From an uncultured SAR86 cluster bacterium (GTDB lineage: Bacteria > Pseudomonadota > Gammaproteobacteria > Magnimaribacterales > D2472): a stretch of 18,214 nucleotides of DNA. The stretch lies in contig CALJHI010000107.1 of assembly GCA_938075575.1 (NCBI GenBank), positions 1 through 18,214 on the forward strand, read 5' to 3'. The notes beneath the pieces were generated by a model. That model made no database searches. It was not told the DNA's origin and saw nothing but the letters and a program-made list of their open reading frames with translations. Position numbers and translations under genes: made by a program. Positions 5,987-14,060 of this stretch are shown one piece after another; position 1 is the first letter of the stretch, and each line of letters starts with the position of its first letter.

Positions 5987-7186
5987 TTATTTTGTGGTCT
6001 CTCTTGCAATTGCCCTAAACATTGCAATATGAGCATCTTTAGACTTTTGTCTTTCTGATGTGAACCTGTAATTAGATGAGGTTTTTGCTATAACTACATT
6101 GCTTACAGGGTCAATATAAATATATTGATTATATACGCCCGCAGCTGTGTAATCTGTAGCAGGGAAACCGGGCACCCACCACTGATAACCATATCCCCAT
6201 GTGTTTGCTGATAGCTCTCCAGCCATTGGTTGCACATGAGGGGCGTCTAAAAAATAAGAAGCTTCAACCCATTCACTTGGAACAATTTGTTTGCCTTCCC
6301 ACATGCCCTTATTTAAATATAACTGTCCAAACTTTGCATAATCACGCAAGGTTGCATTTAAGCCACCAAGGGCCATAGCATTACCAACAGAATCTGTTAT
6401 GTAATATGCATCACTTTCCATGCCTATTTGGCTCCAGATTTTTTCATATAAATAATCTTCGAGCGTCTTTCCTGTGACCTCCATGATCAACATTCCTAGC
6501 ATTTCAGAATTTATACTTACATAGTGATTGTATGTTCCGGGTTCTCTTTCTCTTTCTAGGGTCTTGGCAAACTTTCTAAAGGGAGTGCCTAATGCAACAG
6601 CTTCACCAAATTTATTTATGTCTGATTCAGGATCGCCATAATCTTCATTAAATCTAACACCCGATGACATTTGTAATAAATCTTTTATGGACACTCCTTC
6701 ATACCCTGTTCCATAAAAGTCATCAAGATATTTAGTAATTGGGTCATTAATGCTTTCTATTAAACCGTCATTAAGAGCAATTCCTACTAATGCTGATAAA
6801 AATGATTTTGCTACAGACCAAGAGATATGTTGGCTAGAAATATCATTTCCATTCCAGTAATTTTCGTAAAGCATAACGCCGTCTTTAAGAATGATTAAGC
6901 CATCTGTATTGTAGTACGTTAGCTCATCTTTCATATTGAGCTCCAGTCCTTCAGAATTTTTAAAACTTTCTGGAAGTTCAAATTCAGCAGTTTCAAAAAT
7001 GTAAGGGGTATCAGAAGCTTTTATTGGACTTGTGTAAGGGAATATCTCCTTCATATTAATGAAGTTATATGAAATTTTATCTTCATTATATAAGTTAAGC
7101 ATGCTGTTTAACCTGATTAAATTAGGGCCGTATGTAAAAGAGATGACTGCAATAACCAATACAAGTAATCCAAAAAAATATTTCAT
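5987..7186 (-). CDS. Membrane-anchored serine hydrolase (class C beta-lactamase / NylB-like fold)
   Basis: A 399-residue hydrolase with an N-terminal signal anchor (MKYFFGLLVLVIAVISF), so it should face the periplasm. The nucleophile motif SxxK is S124-VA-K127 in SWSVAKS. The tyrosine motif is Y222 in YVSINSEMLG, the YxS variant seen in 6-aminohexanoate-dimer hydrolase (NylB) and family VIII esterases rather than the YxN of true class C beta-lactamases. LRDYAKFGQLYLNKG and a C-terminal strand with YIYIDP complete the fold. The ATG at 7186 shares one base with the upstream stop (TAATG), so coupling fixes the start; the open frame reaches a TTG at 7216 but would then add residues before the signal anchor. 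The substrate is likely a small ester or amide. Confidence 0.87.
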   Translation of the reverse strand: MKYFFGLLVLVIAVISFTYGPNLIRLNSMLNLYNEDKISYNFINMKEIFPYTSPIKASDTPYIFETAEFELPESFKNSEGLELNMKDELTYYNTDGLIILKDGVMLYENYWNGNDISSQHISWSVAKSFLSALVGIALNDGLIESINDPITKYLDDFYGTGYEGVSIKDLLQMSSGVRFNEDYGDPESDINKFGEAVALGTPFRKFAKTLEREREPGTYNHYVSINSEMLGMLIMEVTGKTLEDYLYEKIWSQIGMESDAYYITDSVGNAMALGGLNATLRDYAKFGQLYLNKGMWEGKQIVPSEWVEASYFLDAPHVQPMAGELSANTWGYGYQWWVPGFPATDYTAAGVYNQYIYIDPVSNVVIAKTSSNYRFTSERQKSKDAHIAMFRAIARETTK

Positions 7187-7584
7187 TAAGATTTTGGAAT
7201 ATGGCACATGGCACAAATTTTATTATTTGAAGGGTCTCTTAAATACCCTAAGTATGCCTTGATGCCTCCACCCTCTCTAACACCTGGAGGATCTTCGCAG
7301 GTTGTTCCCCCATTGGCCTCTCCAACTTTATGCCACTCATCAATAGTTTCCCCATCTTTTGCTTTAAATCCAATAGTCGACCCATTTCCATGTGATGCTG
7401 CATTCCCATCAAGGGGCTCTGTAATTAAAAATGTTACATCTCCTAAAAAGTACATATACCTAACAGCTCCGCCATGTCCAACATGTTTTAGCCCAGGCTT
7501 TGCGCCTAAAACAGCTAAAGTAGCATCATAAAATTTTCTAGACTCTTCAATGTTAGTTGCGCCCAACATAATATGATTAAACAT
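7186..7584 (-). CDS. Single-domain VOC (glyoxalase/bleomycin resistance fold) protein
   Basis: A 132-residue vicinal-oxygen-chelate protein. The N-terminus FNHIMLGATNIEESRKFYDATLAVLG is the classic first beta-alpha module with the metal-ligand histidine at position 4. The NGSTIGFKA stretch near 67-75 and the C-terminal YLRDPSNNKICAM give the second half. Proteins of this subgroup are metal-dependent lyases, isomerases or dioxygenases, but the reaction cannot be inferred. GGGGGAA lies three bases before the ATG. Its stop overlaps the start of the serine hydrolase. Confidence 0.87.
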   Translation of the reverse strand: MFNHIMLGATNIEESRKFYDATLAVLGAKPGLKHVGHGGAVRYMYFLGDVTFLITEPLDGNAASHGNGSTIGFKAKDGETIDEWHKVGEANGGTTCEDPPGVREGGGIKAYLGYLRDPSNNKICAMCHIPKS

Positions 7585-7651
7585 CGTTCCCCCTATGTTT
7601 TGTATTCTGTTTATTTCTTATTACTTTACTATAGTTTGGTTAAAATTCTTA

Positions 7652-8293
7652 TTAACTTTTTTTGAAAAAAAATACATTTTTATCTTCTTCCCAGCATGAC
7701 CAACTTCTCTGCTTAGCAATTAAGTGTAGAGATTTCTCAGAATAAAAAACAACATGAGTAGGATCTCTTCGATAATACCAATCTTCAAAAATAACATCTT
7801 TAGTTATTAAGGATGTCATAACTGCCAATATGCCATTTTTCTCCAGCATTCTATCAATCTTATTGAACTCTTCGGAAGGAGTAAAAAAATGTTCTGCTGC
7901 TTCTGTGCAAGTAACAAATGTATATTTATTTTTAAAAATAGATTTATTTGGATAGAAAAATGGATCATACAAATCAACCTTAAAGCCATTTATTTCAAGA
8001 ATATCAGCAAGTGCTGGCCCATGACCGCAGCCATAATCTAATCCTAAGCTATCCTTGTTTAGTAATTTCTGTAGAGGGTTTGTTACTTTAGATAAGAATT
8101 TCCTGTAGCCGGCATCATTGATTATATTTTTATGTTCTAAATAGCGCTCTTTTTCATCGCCGTGCTCAATATAATGAGATGGATCAAGAAATTTTGAGAG
8201 GCAAGTTTTGCAGTGCCAGTATTTTCTTTCATCTTTTTTTGTTTTGAAAGAATGCGTGTTGGGGCTGAGACATACGATGCAATCTATAGTCAC
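7652..8293 (-). CDS. Class I SAM-dependent methyltransferase with N-terminal zinc ribbon
   Basis: A 213-residue enzyme. An N-terminal four-cysteine knuckle (C5-IV-C8 and C28-KT-C31) should bind zinc. The methyltransferase domain follows: LGLDYGCGHGPAL (about 83-95) is the SAM-binding motif I, an acidic residue after DLYDP ends strand 2, TCTEAAEHF is the post-motif seen in Methyltransf_23-type proteins, and RMLEKNGILAVMTSL is motif III. The start is GTG; Cys5 being part of the zinc site supports starting close to here. It lies 6 nt after the SRPBCC gene. The acceptor may be a small molecule, lipid or sugar precursor. Confidence 0.85.
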   Translation of the reverse strand: MTIDCIVCLSPNTHSFKTKKDERKYWHCKTCLSKFLDPSHYIEHGDEKERYLEHKNIINDAGYRKFLSKVTNPLQKLLNKDSLGLDYGCGHGPALADILEINGFKVDLYDPFFYPNKSIFKNKYTFVTCTEAAEHFFTPSEEFNKIDRMLEKNGILAVMTSLITKDVIFEDWYYRRDPTHVVFYSEKSLHLIAKQRSWSCWEEDKNVFFFKKS

Positions 8294-8299
8294 TTTATA

Positions 8300-8689
8300 T
8301 TATGCCCCTAGAACTTTTTTTATACCTTCAATAGAAATTAACATGCCGTGATGAACTCCGTCTGCAAATTGTTCAGGATCTATTTCAGTTGTCCATGTAA
8401 GTTTTGAGGAAAGCTCATCGACCATCGAAATCTCCATAACAGCTAAATGGTGATTAATGCTTGATGGTGTTTTGATTGCAGAATATTTGAGGATCATATT
8501 CTCATCATCTTTTAGGAGTATTTCTTCTGTGACACTTCCTATGCCATCCATTTCAAATGATCTTAGGTTTCCCTCTAGAGAAATTGAATCAATTGAAGGA
8601 ACCCAGTCTGACCTTGCCACATCTGAAAGTATCTCCCAAAGAGCATTTGCAGAGCAGTTAAAAATTATTTCTTCTTTTAATGTTTTCAT
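8300..8689 (-). CDS. SRPBCC (START/Bet v1-like, polyketide cyclase-type) protein
   Basis: A 129-residue soluble protein with the SRPBCC layout. It begins with a strand (LKEEIIFNCSANALWEILSDV) including the amphipathic ALWEILSD helix, then WVPSIDSISL, several beta strands, and a long C-terminal helix (HHGMLISIEGIKKVL). Such proteins hold a hydrophobic ligand in a cavity and include cyclases, hydrolase cofactors and lipid carriers. It heads the eleven-gene - strand run, with the methyltransferase 6 nt downstream. No strong ribosome site is visible before the ATG. Confidence 0.82.
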   Translation of the reverse strand: MKTLKEEIIFNCSANALWEILSDVARSDWVPSIDSISLEGNLRSFEMDGIGSVTEEILLKDDENMILKYSAIKTPSSINHHLAVMEISMVDELSSKLTWTTEIDPEQFADGVHHGMLISIEGIKKVLGA

Positions 8690-8791
8690 TTTAATATTTT
8701 ATCATTATTAAATTATTAAATTTCTAGCCCTTGAAGGCCGAGGGAATCTCAGGCTCTTTGCTGTGATAACATAAAACCATTGGGGGAGATT
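8690..8791. promoter_or_regulatory. Divergent intergenic region between the SRPBCC operon and the CoA transferase gene
   Basis: About 100 bases separate the two start codons, and both transcripts must begin here. Toward the + strand there is an extended -10-like TG-N-GATAAC at 8762-8770, a plausible start near 8777, and the ribosome site GGGGGAG at 8782-8788. Toward the - strand the region 8701-8720 is very AT-rich, with TTTAAT as a -10 candidate (8712-8707) and a poor -35. CCTTGAAGG at 8729-8737 is a small dyad in the middle. These assignments are weak. Confidence 0.35.
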
Positions 8792-10000
8792 ATGAGCAAA
8801 TTTACATCTACAAAACCGCTTGCAGGTATAAAAGTTATTGAGCTATCAAACATGATAACTTGCTCGCTGGCTGCAATGACTTTATCGGCACAGGGCGCTG
8901 AAATAATTAAAATTGAGCCGCCTGTATTGGGCGATAAAATGAGGCCTCTTGGAACACAGAAAAATGGAGTATCAGGATTTTTTCATAACTGCAATCGTGG
9001 AAAAAGATCGCTTGCTATAGATCTAAAGTCAGAGGCTGGCGTTAGAGCTGTTAAGGCTCTTTCTTCAAATGCGGATATTCTTCTTCATAACTATAGGCCA
9101 GGTGTAATGGATAAGCTTGGCTTGGGATCGCATGAGTTAAGAGATCTAAATAAAAAATTAATATATGTAGCTGTAAGTGGATTTGGAACAAAAGGACCAA
9201 TGACTAATCTCCCTGCATTTGATCATGTCATTCAAGGCATGGCAGGTTTTACTGATCTTCAGTCTTCTAATGAAGGCTCATATGATTTCATAAAAACCTT
9301 TATTTGTGACAAGGTTACTGCTTATACAGTTAGCCAAGCAGCTACTGCTGCACTTCTTGCTAGAACTAATACGGGCATTGGGCAGCATATTGATATATCA
9401 ATGTTGCATGCATGTCTTTCATTTATGTGGCCAGATGGAATGATGCATCGCACCCTAAAAGATGAAGACAGGTTTGAGATGTCTCCAGGTTCTGATTATT
9501 TTCAAACCATAAATTATAGTGATGGTGGTGTTGCTGTTGCACCTCTAACCAATGAGCATTGGGAGGCGCTATTGCCCATGTTGGGGTATCCCGAACTTAT
9601 TGGAACTCCTCTTTATGAATCAGTTGCTTCTAGGATGACTAATATGAAGGATGTTCTAGAAGTCCTTAAATCTCCAAGAGATGATATTGGTGTTGATAGG
9701 GCTATGGAGATACTCATTGAGGCTGATGTTCCCTGCTCGCCATGTATTAAAAGGGATGAAATAGAAACTGTTGAGCAAATTAAAGCAATAGGCGCTCTTG
9801 AAACCTATGTTACTGAAGCAATGGGCAGGCTTACAGCTCCAACTCCGCCTGTTTTATTTGAAGGAAAATCAACATCTCAAGCTGAGCCAAGCCCTTTGCT
9901 AGGCGAGCATGGGAAAGAAATTCTTGATGAGATTGGTTGGAAAGAGACTGAAATAGAAAAATTATTGGAATCTGGGGATATGGTAATAACAAAACTATAA
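8792..10000 (+). CDS. CaiB/BaiF family (class III) CoA transferase
   Basis: A 402-residue family III CoA transferase that moves CoA between acyl donors through an aspartyl-CoA anhydride. The N-terminus KPLAGIKVIELSNMITCSLAAM..LSAQGAEIIKIEPP is diagnostic, followed by NRGKRSLAIDLKS, NYRPGVMDKLGLG (about 100-112) and AVSGFGTKGP. The expected catalytic aspartate is Asp173 in FICDKVTAYT. PAFDHVIQGMAG precedes it as in other members. I start at the ATG at 8792, with GGGGGAG three bases upstream; a TTG at 8780 is in frame but would place the ribosome site inside the gene. It is monocistronic, with 60 AT-rich bases before the helicase gene. The acid substrate cannot be read. Confidence 0.92.
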   Translation: MSKFTSTKPLAGIKVIELSNMITCSLAAMTLSAQGAEIIKIEPPVLGDKMRPLGTQKNGVSGFFHNCNRGKRSLAIDLKSEAGVRAVKALSSNADILLHNYRPGVMDKLGLGSHELRDLNKKLIYVAVSGFGTKGPMTNLPAFDHVIQGMAGFTDLQSSNEGSYDFIKTFICDKVTAYTVSQAATAALLARTNTGIGQHIDISMLHACLSFMWPDGMMHRTLKDEDRFEMSPGSDYFQTINYSDGGVAVAPLTNEHWEALLPMLGYPELIGTPLYESVASRMTNMKDVLEVLKSPRDDIGVDRAMEILIEADVPCSPCIKRDEIETVEQIKAIGALETYVTEAMGRLTAPTPPVLFEGKSTSQAEPSPLLGEHGKEILDEIGWKETEIEKLLESGDMVITKL

Positions 10001-10060
10001 AGTTATTTATATCTATATTTAATAAAGATAAAATTAAATCTAATTACTCTATTTAATTTA

Positions 10061-11365
10061 ATGTCTAAATCAAAGTCATCTGATAAAACTAATTTTGATA
10101 TCTATTTCAATGAAATTAATAACTTGTTTGAATCTGATGATGATCAGCATTTTGTGTATCTAACTGGGGCAGCCGGAACAGGTAAAACCACTCTAGTTAA
10201 AAAAATAATAGAAGAAAATAGTTTAAAGAAAATTGTAGTTGCTCCAACTGGGATTGCTGCATTAAATATTGGTGGGGCAACGATTAATTCTGCATTTAGA
10301 ATTGGCTTTGATACATTCCCAGTAATTACAGAATCAAATGATCCAAGGTTTAAGAAGCTTTTAAGAAATTTAGAGTTGCTAATCATTGATGAGATTTCTA
10401 TGGTCAGAGCTCCAATGCTTGATGCAATATCAGAAACTCTAAAATTACATAGAGACTCCTCTGAACCATTTGGAGGTGTCCATGTGCTAGCCTGTGGAGA
10501 TTTATTCCAGCTGCCGCCAGTTGTTAAAGATGATGAGGAACAGGCTATATACGAAAAATATGAATCCATATATTTTTTTAGTGCTAAAAGCTTTAAGCAA
10601 ATAGAGGTTCCATCATTCTATGAATTAACTTACTCTTTTAGACAAAGCGATGATAATAATTTTTATGATCTCTTAAATAATATTCGAATTGGTAAAGAGG
10701 TAGAAAAAACGATCAATAAGATCAATGCTTCTTGTTTTAACCCCAGCAACTATGAAGAGTCTGCTCTAATAGTAACGTCTAGAAGGTATAGAGCAGATCA
10801 AATTAATGAAGAAATGCTTAACACCATTGAAGGGCCTGCAACCTCTGCACTTGCTGAGGAATTAGGAGAGCTAAAAGAAAGCGAGCTGCCAGCACCCAGA
10901 AACTTAAGAATAAAAGAAGGTGCAAAAGTTATGTTTATAAAAAATGATAGTGAGGGGCGCTGGGTAAATGGCACTGTGGGCAAGGTAGTGGATTGCAAAG
11001 ATAAAAAAAGAAAAACTATTAAAGTTGAGGTTGCCGGCAAGACTCTAAAGGTTAAAAGAGAAGAGTGGAATAAGATTAGATATATTTATGATGATTACGA
11101 TGATGAGATGGAAGAAGAGATAGTCTCTTCATTCAGACAGTTCCCATTAAAGCTTGGCTGGGCGGTTACAATCCATAAGGCACAAGGCCTTACTTTGGAA
11201 AGCTGTTCAATTGATTTGGGTCAGGGCGCATTCGCCACAGGTCAGACTTATGTTGCCCTTAGTAGATGCAAAACACTTGGGTCAGTAAACTTATATCAAG
11301 AGCTCAAAGCGACAGATGCGATGGTGGACTCAGCTATAATAGATTTTCATAAAGAGTCTTTTTAG
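10061..11365 (+). CDS. PIF1/RecD-like superfamily 1B DNA helicase
   Basis: A compact 434-residue ATP-dependent 5'-3' helicase. Motifs in order: I (Walker A) GAAGTGKTT at 36-44; Ia APTGIAALNIGG with NSAF at 61-79; II LLIIDEISMV with Asp110-Glu111; III ACGDLFQLPPV at 144-154; IV TYSFRQ; V VTIHKAQGLTLE; VI YVALSRCKTLGSVNL near the C-terminus. The GIAALNIGG and HKAQG-T-YVALSR blocks are PIF1/Rrm3 style. There is no nuclease or extra N-terminal domain, so it is the helicase core with a short tail. No Shine-Dalgarno sequence precedes the ATG (upstream is pure A/T). Its stop overlaps the convergent gene's stop by 4 nt. The role is probably genome maintenance. Confidence 0.92.
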   Translation: MSKSKSSDKTNFDIYFNEINNLFESDDDQHFVYLTGAAGTGKTTLVKKIIEENSLKKIVVAPTGIAALNIGGATINSAFRIGFDTFPVITESNDPRFKKLLRNLELLIIDEISMVRAPMLDAISETLKLHRDSSEPFGGVHVLACGDLFQLPPVVKDDEEQAIYEKYESIYFFSAKSFKQIEVPSFYELTYSFRQSDDNNFYDLLNNIRIGKEVEKTINKINASCFNPSNYEESALIVTSRRYRADQINEEMLNTIEGPATSALAEELGELKESELPAPRNLRIKEGAKVMFIKNDSEGRWVNGTVGKVVDCKDKKRKTIKVEVAGKTLKVKREEWNKIRYIYDDYDDEMEEEIVSSFRQFPLKLGWAVTIHKAQGLTLESCSIDLGQGAFATGQTYVALSRCKTLGSVNLYQELKATDAMVDSAIIDFHKESF

Positions 11366-11802
11366 ATTGACGGTTCTTCTAAAAATTCTTTTTCAAATGC
11401 ATCAATAACTTTATCATTGCGCACACTCATAAACCTATAAAGGTGTTTTTTGTTTTTTATTGAGCAAGCATTTCCGCCCTCATCAACTGGTGGCTTGTAC
11501 TCCATATAGTATGTAGCAGCGATAGAATTCGTTATAAAAATCCCGCACCTTTTGAAACTGTAAGTATCTTCTTTTCTGTTATGCCTTAGGCACATTGACT
11601 TGTGTGAAGAAATATTTTCAACTTCGCCATTTTCTTTAATATCGAACTTCACTTGAGCATAACCGCTGATTCTTGCGGCTGGGTATTCAGGCCTCATCAC
11701 TTGCTTTAGTTTGGTAGAGCATCCATTTTCTTCAATGATATTGGAGGCGTGGGATCCTATAGATGCGATAAGAATGCATGATATAGCTATAAAATTTTTC
11801 AT
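11362..11802 (-). CDS. Small exported TonB C-terminal-domain-like protein
   Basis: A 146-residue protein with a cleavable signal peptide (MKNFIAISCILIASIGSHAS) and a TonB C-terminal-like domain: MRPEYPAARISGYAQVKFDI at about 36-55, then KENGEVENI, then a distal YKPP at 102-105. Full TonB proteins have a membrane anchor and a proline-rich spacer; both are absent, so this is a free periplasmic domain. It has four cysteines after the signal (28, 71, 86, 113), enough for two disulfides. AAGGAC lies eight bases before the ATG at 11802, one base after the FMO stop. A TTG at 11820 is in frame but would lengthen the signal peptide. Its function is unknown. Confidence 0.78.
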   Translation of the reverse strand: MKNFIAISCILIASIGSHASNIIEENGCSTKLKQVMRPEYPAARISGYAQVKFDIKENGEVENISSHKSMCLRHNRKEDTYSFKRCGIFITNSIAATYYMEYKPPVDEGGNACSIKNKKHLYRFMSVRNDKVIDAFEKEFLEEPSI

Positions 11803-11803
11803 A

Positions 11804-13090
11804 CTAACTTGTCCTTGCAAGCTCTTTTTTTAATCGCTCACGAAATGCAAAATCATCAACAGTTATGGTGTGCCTCGGAGTGTCTATTTGTTTTACATCA
11901 GGTTTATTTAATTCTGCATCAATTAAAACCTTTATTGGTTTTTTTGGCTTCCATAACCCTTTTAAATGCTTTGCTGCGAGTTTTGATTGAAGCTCTGCGC
12001 CTGGCCAAATACATCCTAGTGGTTGGAAAAGGCCTATAAAGTATAAATTTTTAATTTTTGCAGGAATCATTCTATGAAGCAGAGGAACTTTTCCCTCCTC
12101 GAAGCTTAAGAAATCTTTATCAAAGAACTTATGTTTAATTTTAAATCCAGTGCATGCAATTACCACATCAAAATCTTCTTTGCTTCCATCAACAAAGTGA
12201 ATCGTTTTTCCCTCATACCTTAAAATATCTTTATGCGGAGTAACTTTTCCGTGCCTTACTGCATAATAAAGCTCTGAATTAACTGTTGGGTGCGTTCCAA
12301 ATAGATTTTGGGTTGGCTCTTGAAGGCCTATATCTTTATTTCTACCTTGAAATATCTGAAGCATAAGCTTGGTAAATGGCTCTCTTATAAATGCGGGCAT
12401 CCATCTGTTTTTTAATGCATACATATCTACTGGGAGTCCATACATAAACTTGGGAATTAAATAATACCCTCTTCTCCAACTAATATGAGTAGAGCTAGAA
12501 ACCCTTGCAGTTTCTACAGCAACGTCACATGCTGAGTTCCCTCCTCCAATAACTAAAACTTTTTTATTAGCAAAAGGCTTAGCTGATTTAAAATCATGAG
12601 AATGAATAAATTCTCCTGAAAACTCTCCCGGATAATCTGGATATCTTGGCTCATGATGATGTCCATTGCATACAACTAGCCCATCAAATTTTCCAGACAT
12701 GGATTCATTGGTCTCTAGGTCTTTCCATGAAATATCCCATAAATTGTCTTCGTCCTGCTGGCACCGCTCAACCTCCGTGCCAAATTTTATTAATTTCTTA
12801 ATATCAAAAGTATCTGCATAATCATTAAAATAGTTAAGAAGTTCTGTATGTGATGGATAGTCTGATGCTGACTCTGGTAGTGGATGATCCTCATAAAATG
12901 AGGTGTATTTTGAGCTTATGATATGTGTTGTTTCAAAAACACTAGAGTGGCCTGAGGGATCGTTAAACCTCCAGTTCCCCCCAACGCCCATACACCTTTC
13001 AAAGGCTGTTACCTCAAAACCTGCATCTGCAAAGTTTTTAATCGCCGTTATTCCCGAAGGTCCCGCCCCTATTACTGCAACTTTTTTCAT
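11804..13090 (-). CDS. Flavin-containing monooxygenase (FMO/BVMO-like class B)
   Basis: A 428-residue flavoprotein. The FAD fingerprint GAGPSG is at residues 8-13, with GVGGNWRF at 35-42. The FxGxxxHxxxF monooxygenase signature is FSGEFIHSHDF at 157-167, and the NADPH-binding GGGNSA is at 182-187. An ACTGF block lies in the last third. The layout is that of FMOs, which insert one oxygen atom into N, S or carbonyl substrates; without the extra BVMO residues I cannot call the reaction. I start at the ATG at 13090 rather than the GTG two codons earlier (13096), because AGAG is five bases upstream. The TonB-like gene follows after one base and the VOC gene precedes it by 37. Confidence 0.9.
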   Translation of the reverse strand: MKKVAVIGAGPSGITAIKNFADAGFEVTAFERCMGVGGNWRFNDPSGHSSVFETTHIISSKYTSFYEDHPLPESASDYPSHTELLNYFNDYADTFDIKKLIKFGTEVERCQQDEDNLWDISWKDLETNESMSGKFDGLVVCNGHHHEPRYPDYPGEFSGEFIHSHDFKSAKPFANKKVLVIGGGNSACDVAVETARVSSSTHISWRRGYYLIPKFMYGLPVDMYALKNRWMPAFIREPFTKLMLQIFQGRNKDIGLQEPTQNLFGTHPTVNSELYYAVRHGKVTPHKDILRYEGKTIHFVDGSKEDFDVVIACTGFKIKHKFFDKDFLSFEEGKVPLLHRMIPAKIKNLYFIGLFQPLGCIWPGAELQSKLAAKHLKGLWKPKKPIKVLIDAELNKPDVKQIDTPRHTITVDDFAFRERLKKELARTS

Positions 13091-13127
13091 TGACACTCTA
13101 ATTAATATTTATTGATTATAACGAATT

Positions 13128-13973
13128 TTAAGAAGATAGATGTTGAATCAGCAATGTCGGCACTCCGTGATGATGTGATTTAATTGTTATGACCTTGGTG
13201 TTTTTTTTAATTCCATCTTTTATATCTGTTACATCTACTCCTGCATCTTTTAATCTTTTGTATGTATCTTCAATGTTTTTAACTTCCCATGCTAGGCCCC
13301 ATAAAGAATCTGCTGACTCACTATCGTCTTTTTTTTCAACAACCTCAATAGTTGTTTTGTTAAGTCTAAAGAAAAGCATTCTTTTGTCCCAATGCTCTAT
13401 GTGTTTATCTAAGGCAAGCCTAATCCCAAAGACATCTCTATATATGTCAATAAAACCATCAGCATCATTTGTATTAATAACCAAATGATCTAATTTGTTA
13501 ATTATTGATGGTCGTTCAAAGTTTGGCTTGGGTAATATGCCGTGTGTATGTTGGATAATGAAAGAAAAAATGCCTCTTGTTAGCTCTGGGGGAAGAAAAA
13601 GATTTTTCCATTTCCTAATCTCATCATTCTTAAAATTTGTACCTACTCCTTCTCCTGGTTCATTTATTAGAAAAGATTTATCTTTTAATGTTTGGGTTGT
13701 TTGTTCAATATCATCAGTTCCGAGAACCATTCCTATAAGACCCTCGCCAGATTCTTGTAGGGCGTGCTGAACAAGCATTGCGCCTAACCCGTCTCCGCTT
13801 GCTGAAAGTAATTCAAAGTATGTGTTTTGAAAATTAAAAAGTGAGTTAGTAGTACCAAGCTCTTTATGTTCTCCTTTCCAAACAGGCTGAATGCCAAATA
13901 TTTTTGTGTAATCCTCTTCAGCTTTATCTAAGTCATCTACTGCAATTATTAGGTGGTCTAATGTTGAAATCAT
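13128..13973 (-). CDS. Tandem VOC (glyoxalase-like) protein
   Basis: A 281-residue protein made of two VOC halves. Half one starts LDHLIIAVDDLDKAEEDY (5-22), with His7 and Glu54 in YFELL as metal-ligand candidates; it resembles the Glyoxalase_3 type. Half two starts LDHLVINTNDADGFIDIY (161-178), with His163 and Glu210 in TTIEVVE. Both retain the His and Glu expected of metal-binding members, so it could be an active dioxygenase or lyase with two sites. It is probably the first gene of a unit with the FMO and TonB-like genes. No strong ribosome site is visible before the ATG. Confidence 0.85.
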   Translation of the reverse strand: MISTLDHLIIAVDDLDKAEEDYTKIFGIQPVWKGEHKELGTTNSLFNFQNTYFELLSASGDGLGAMLVQHALQESGEGLIGMVLGTDDIEQTTQTLKDKSFLINEPGEGVGTNFKNDEIRKWKNLFLPPELTRGIFSFIIQHTHGILPKPNFERPSIINKLDHLVINTNDADGFIDIYRDVFGIRLALDKHIEHWDKRMLFFRLNKTTIEVVEKKDDSESADSLWGLAWEVKNIEDTYKRLKDAGVDVTDIKDGIKKNTKVITIKSHHHGVPTLLIQHLSS

Positions 13974-13979
13974 GAAATA

Positions 13980-14019
13980 AAGATTAAAGTTTTTGTAACT
14001 AGATGTCTATTTTAATCTT
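13980..14019. repeat. 9-bp inverted repeat in a divergent intergenic region
   Basis: AAGATTAAA at 13980-13988 and TTTAATCTT at 14011-14019 are perfect inverted copies, 22 bp apart, with centres about 31 bp apart (three helical turns). They lie between divergently transcribed genes, where a dimeric or paired repressor could act on both promoters. It is too AT-rich and too widely spaced to be a terminator. Confidence 0.45.
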
Positions 14020-14020
14020 G

Positions 14021-14060
14021 AAAGTAATGGTTTTATTAACTACATTAAAGTAATGGTTTT
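14021..14060 (+). repeat. 14-bp direct repeat spanning the start of the lipoprotein hydrolase gene
   Basis: AAAGTAATGGTTTT occurs exactly at 14021-14034 and 14047-14060, 26 bp apart. Each copy contains an ATG; the second is the start codon of the lipoprotein hydrolase. The first is out of frame with it and opens a short leader frame. A local duplication or a shared binding site would both produce this. Confidence 0.6.
14027..14053 (+). other. Possible 8-codon leader ORF coupled to the lipoprotein hydrolase
   Basis: The ATG at 14027 opens a frame reading MVLLTTLK, ending in TAA at 14051-14053. That stop shares its last A with the hydrolase start codon (TAATG), the usual geometry of translational coupling. 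No good ribosome site precedes either ATG. It may be a by-product of the 14-bp duplication or a real upstream ORF affecting translation. Confidence 0.25.

Noticed and set aside
7615..7654. TTCTTATTA repeated at 7615-7623 and 7646-7654 between the methyltransferase and VOC genes.
   Set aside because: Short, AT-rich, and one copy overlaps a stop codon; no regulatory case.
10001..10060. Gap between CoA transferase and helicase searched for a terminator or promoter.
   Set aside because: Pure AT-rich sequence with no GC stem; nothing specific could be assigned.
10061..11365. Helicase considered as part of a defence or mobile-element system.
   Set aside because: It is a stand-alone PIF1-type core with metabolic neighbours; no nuclease, methylase, integrase or toxin gene is adjacent.
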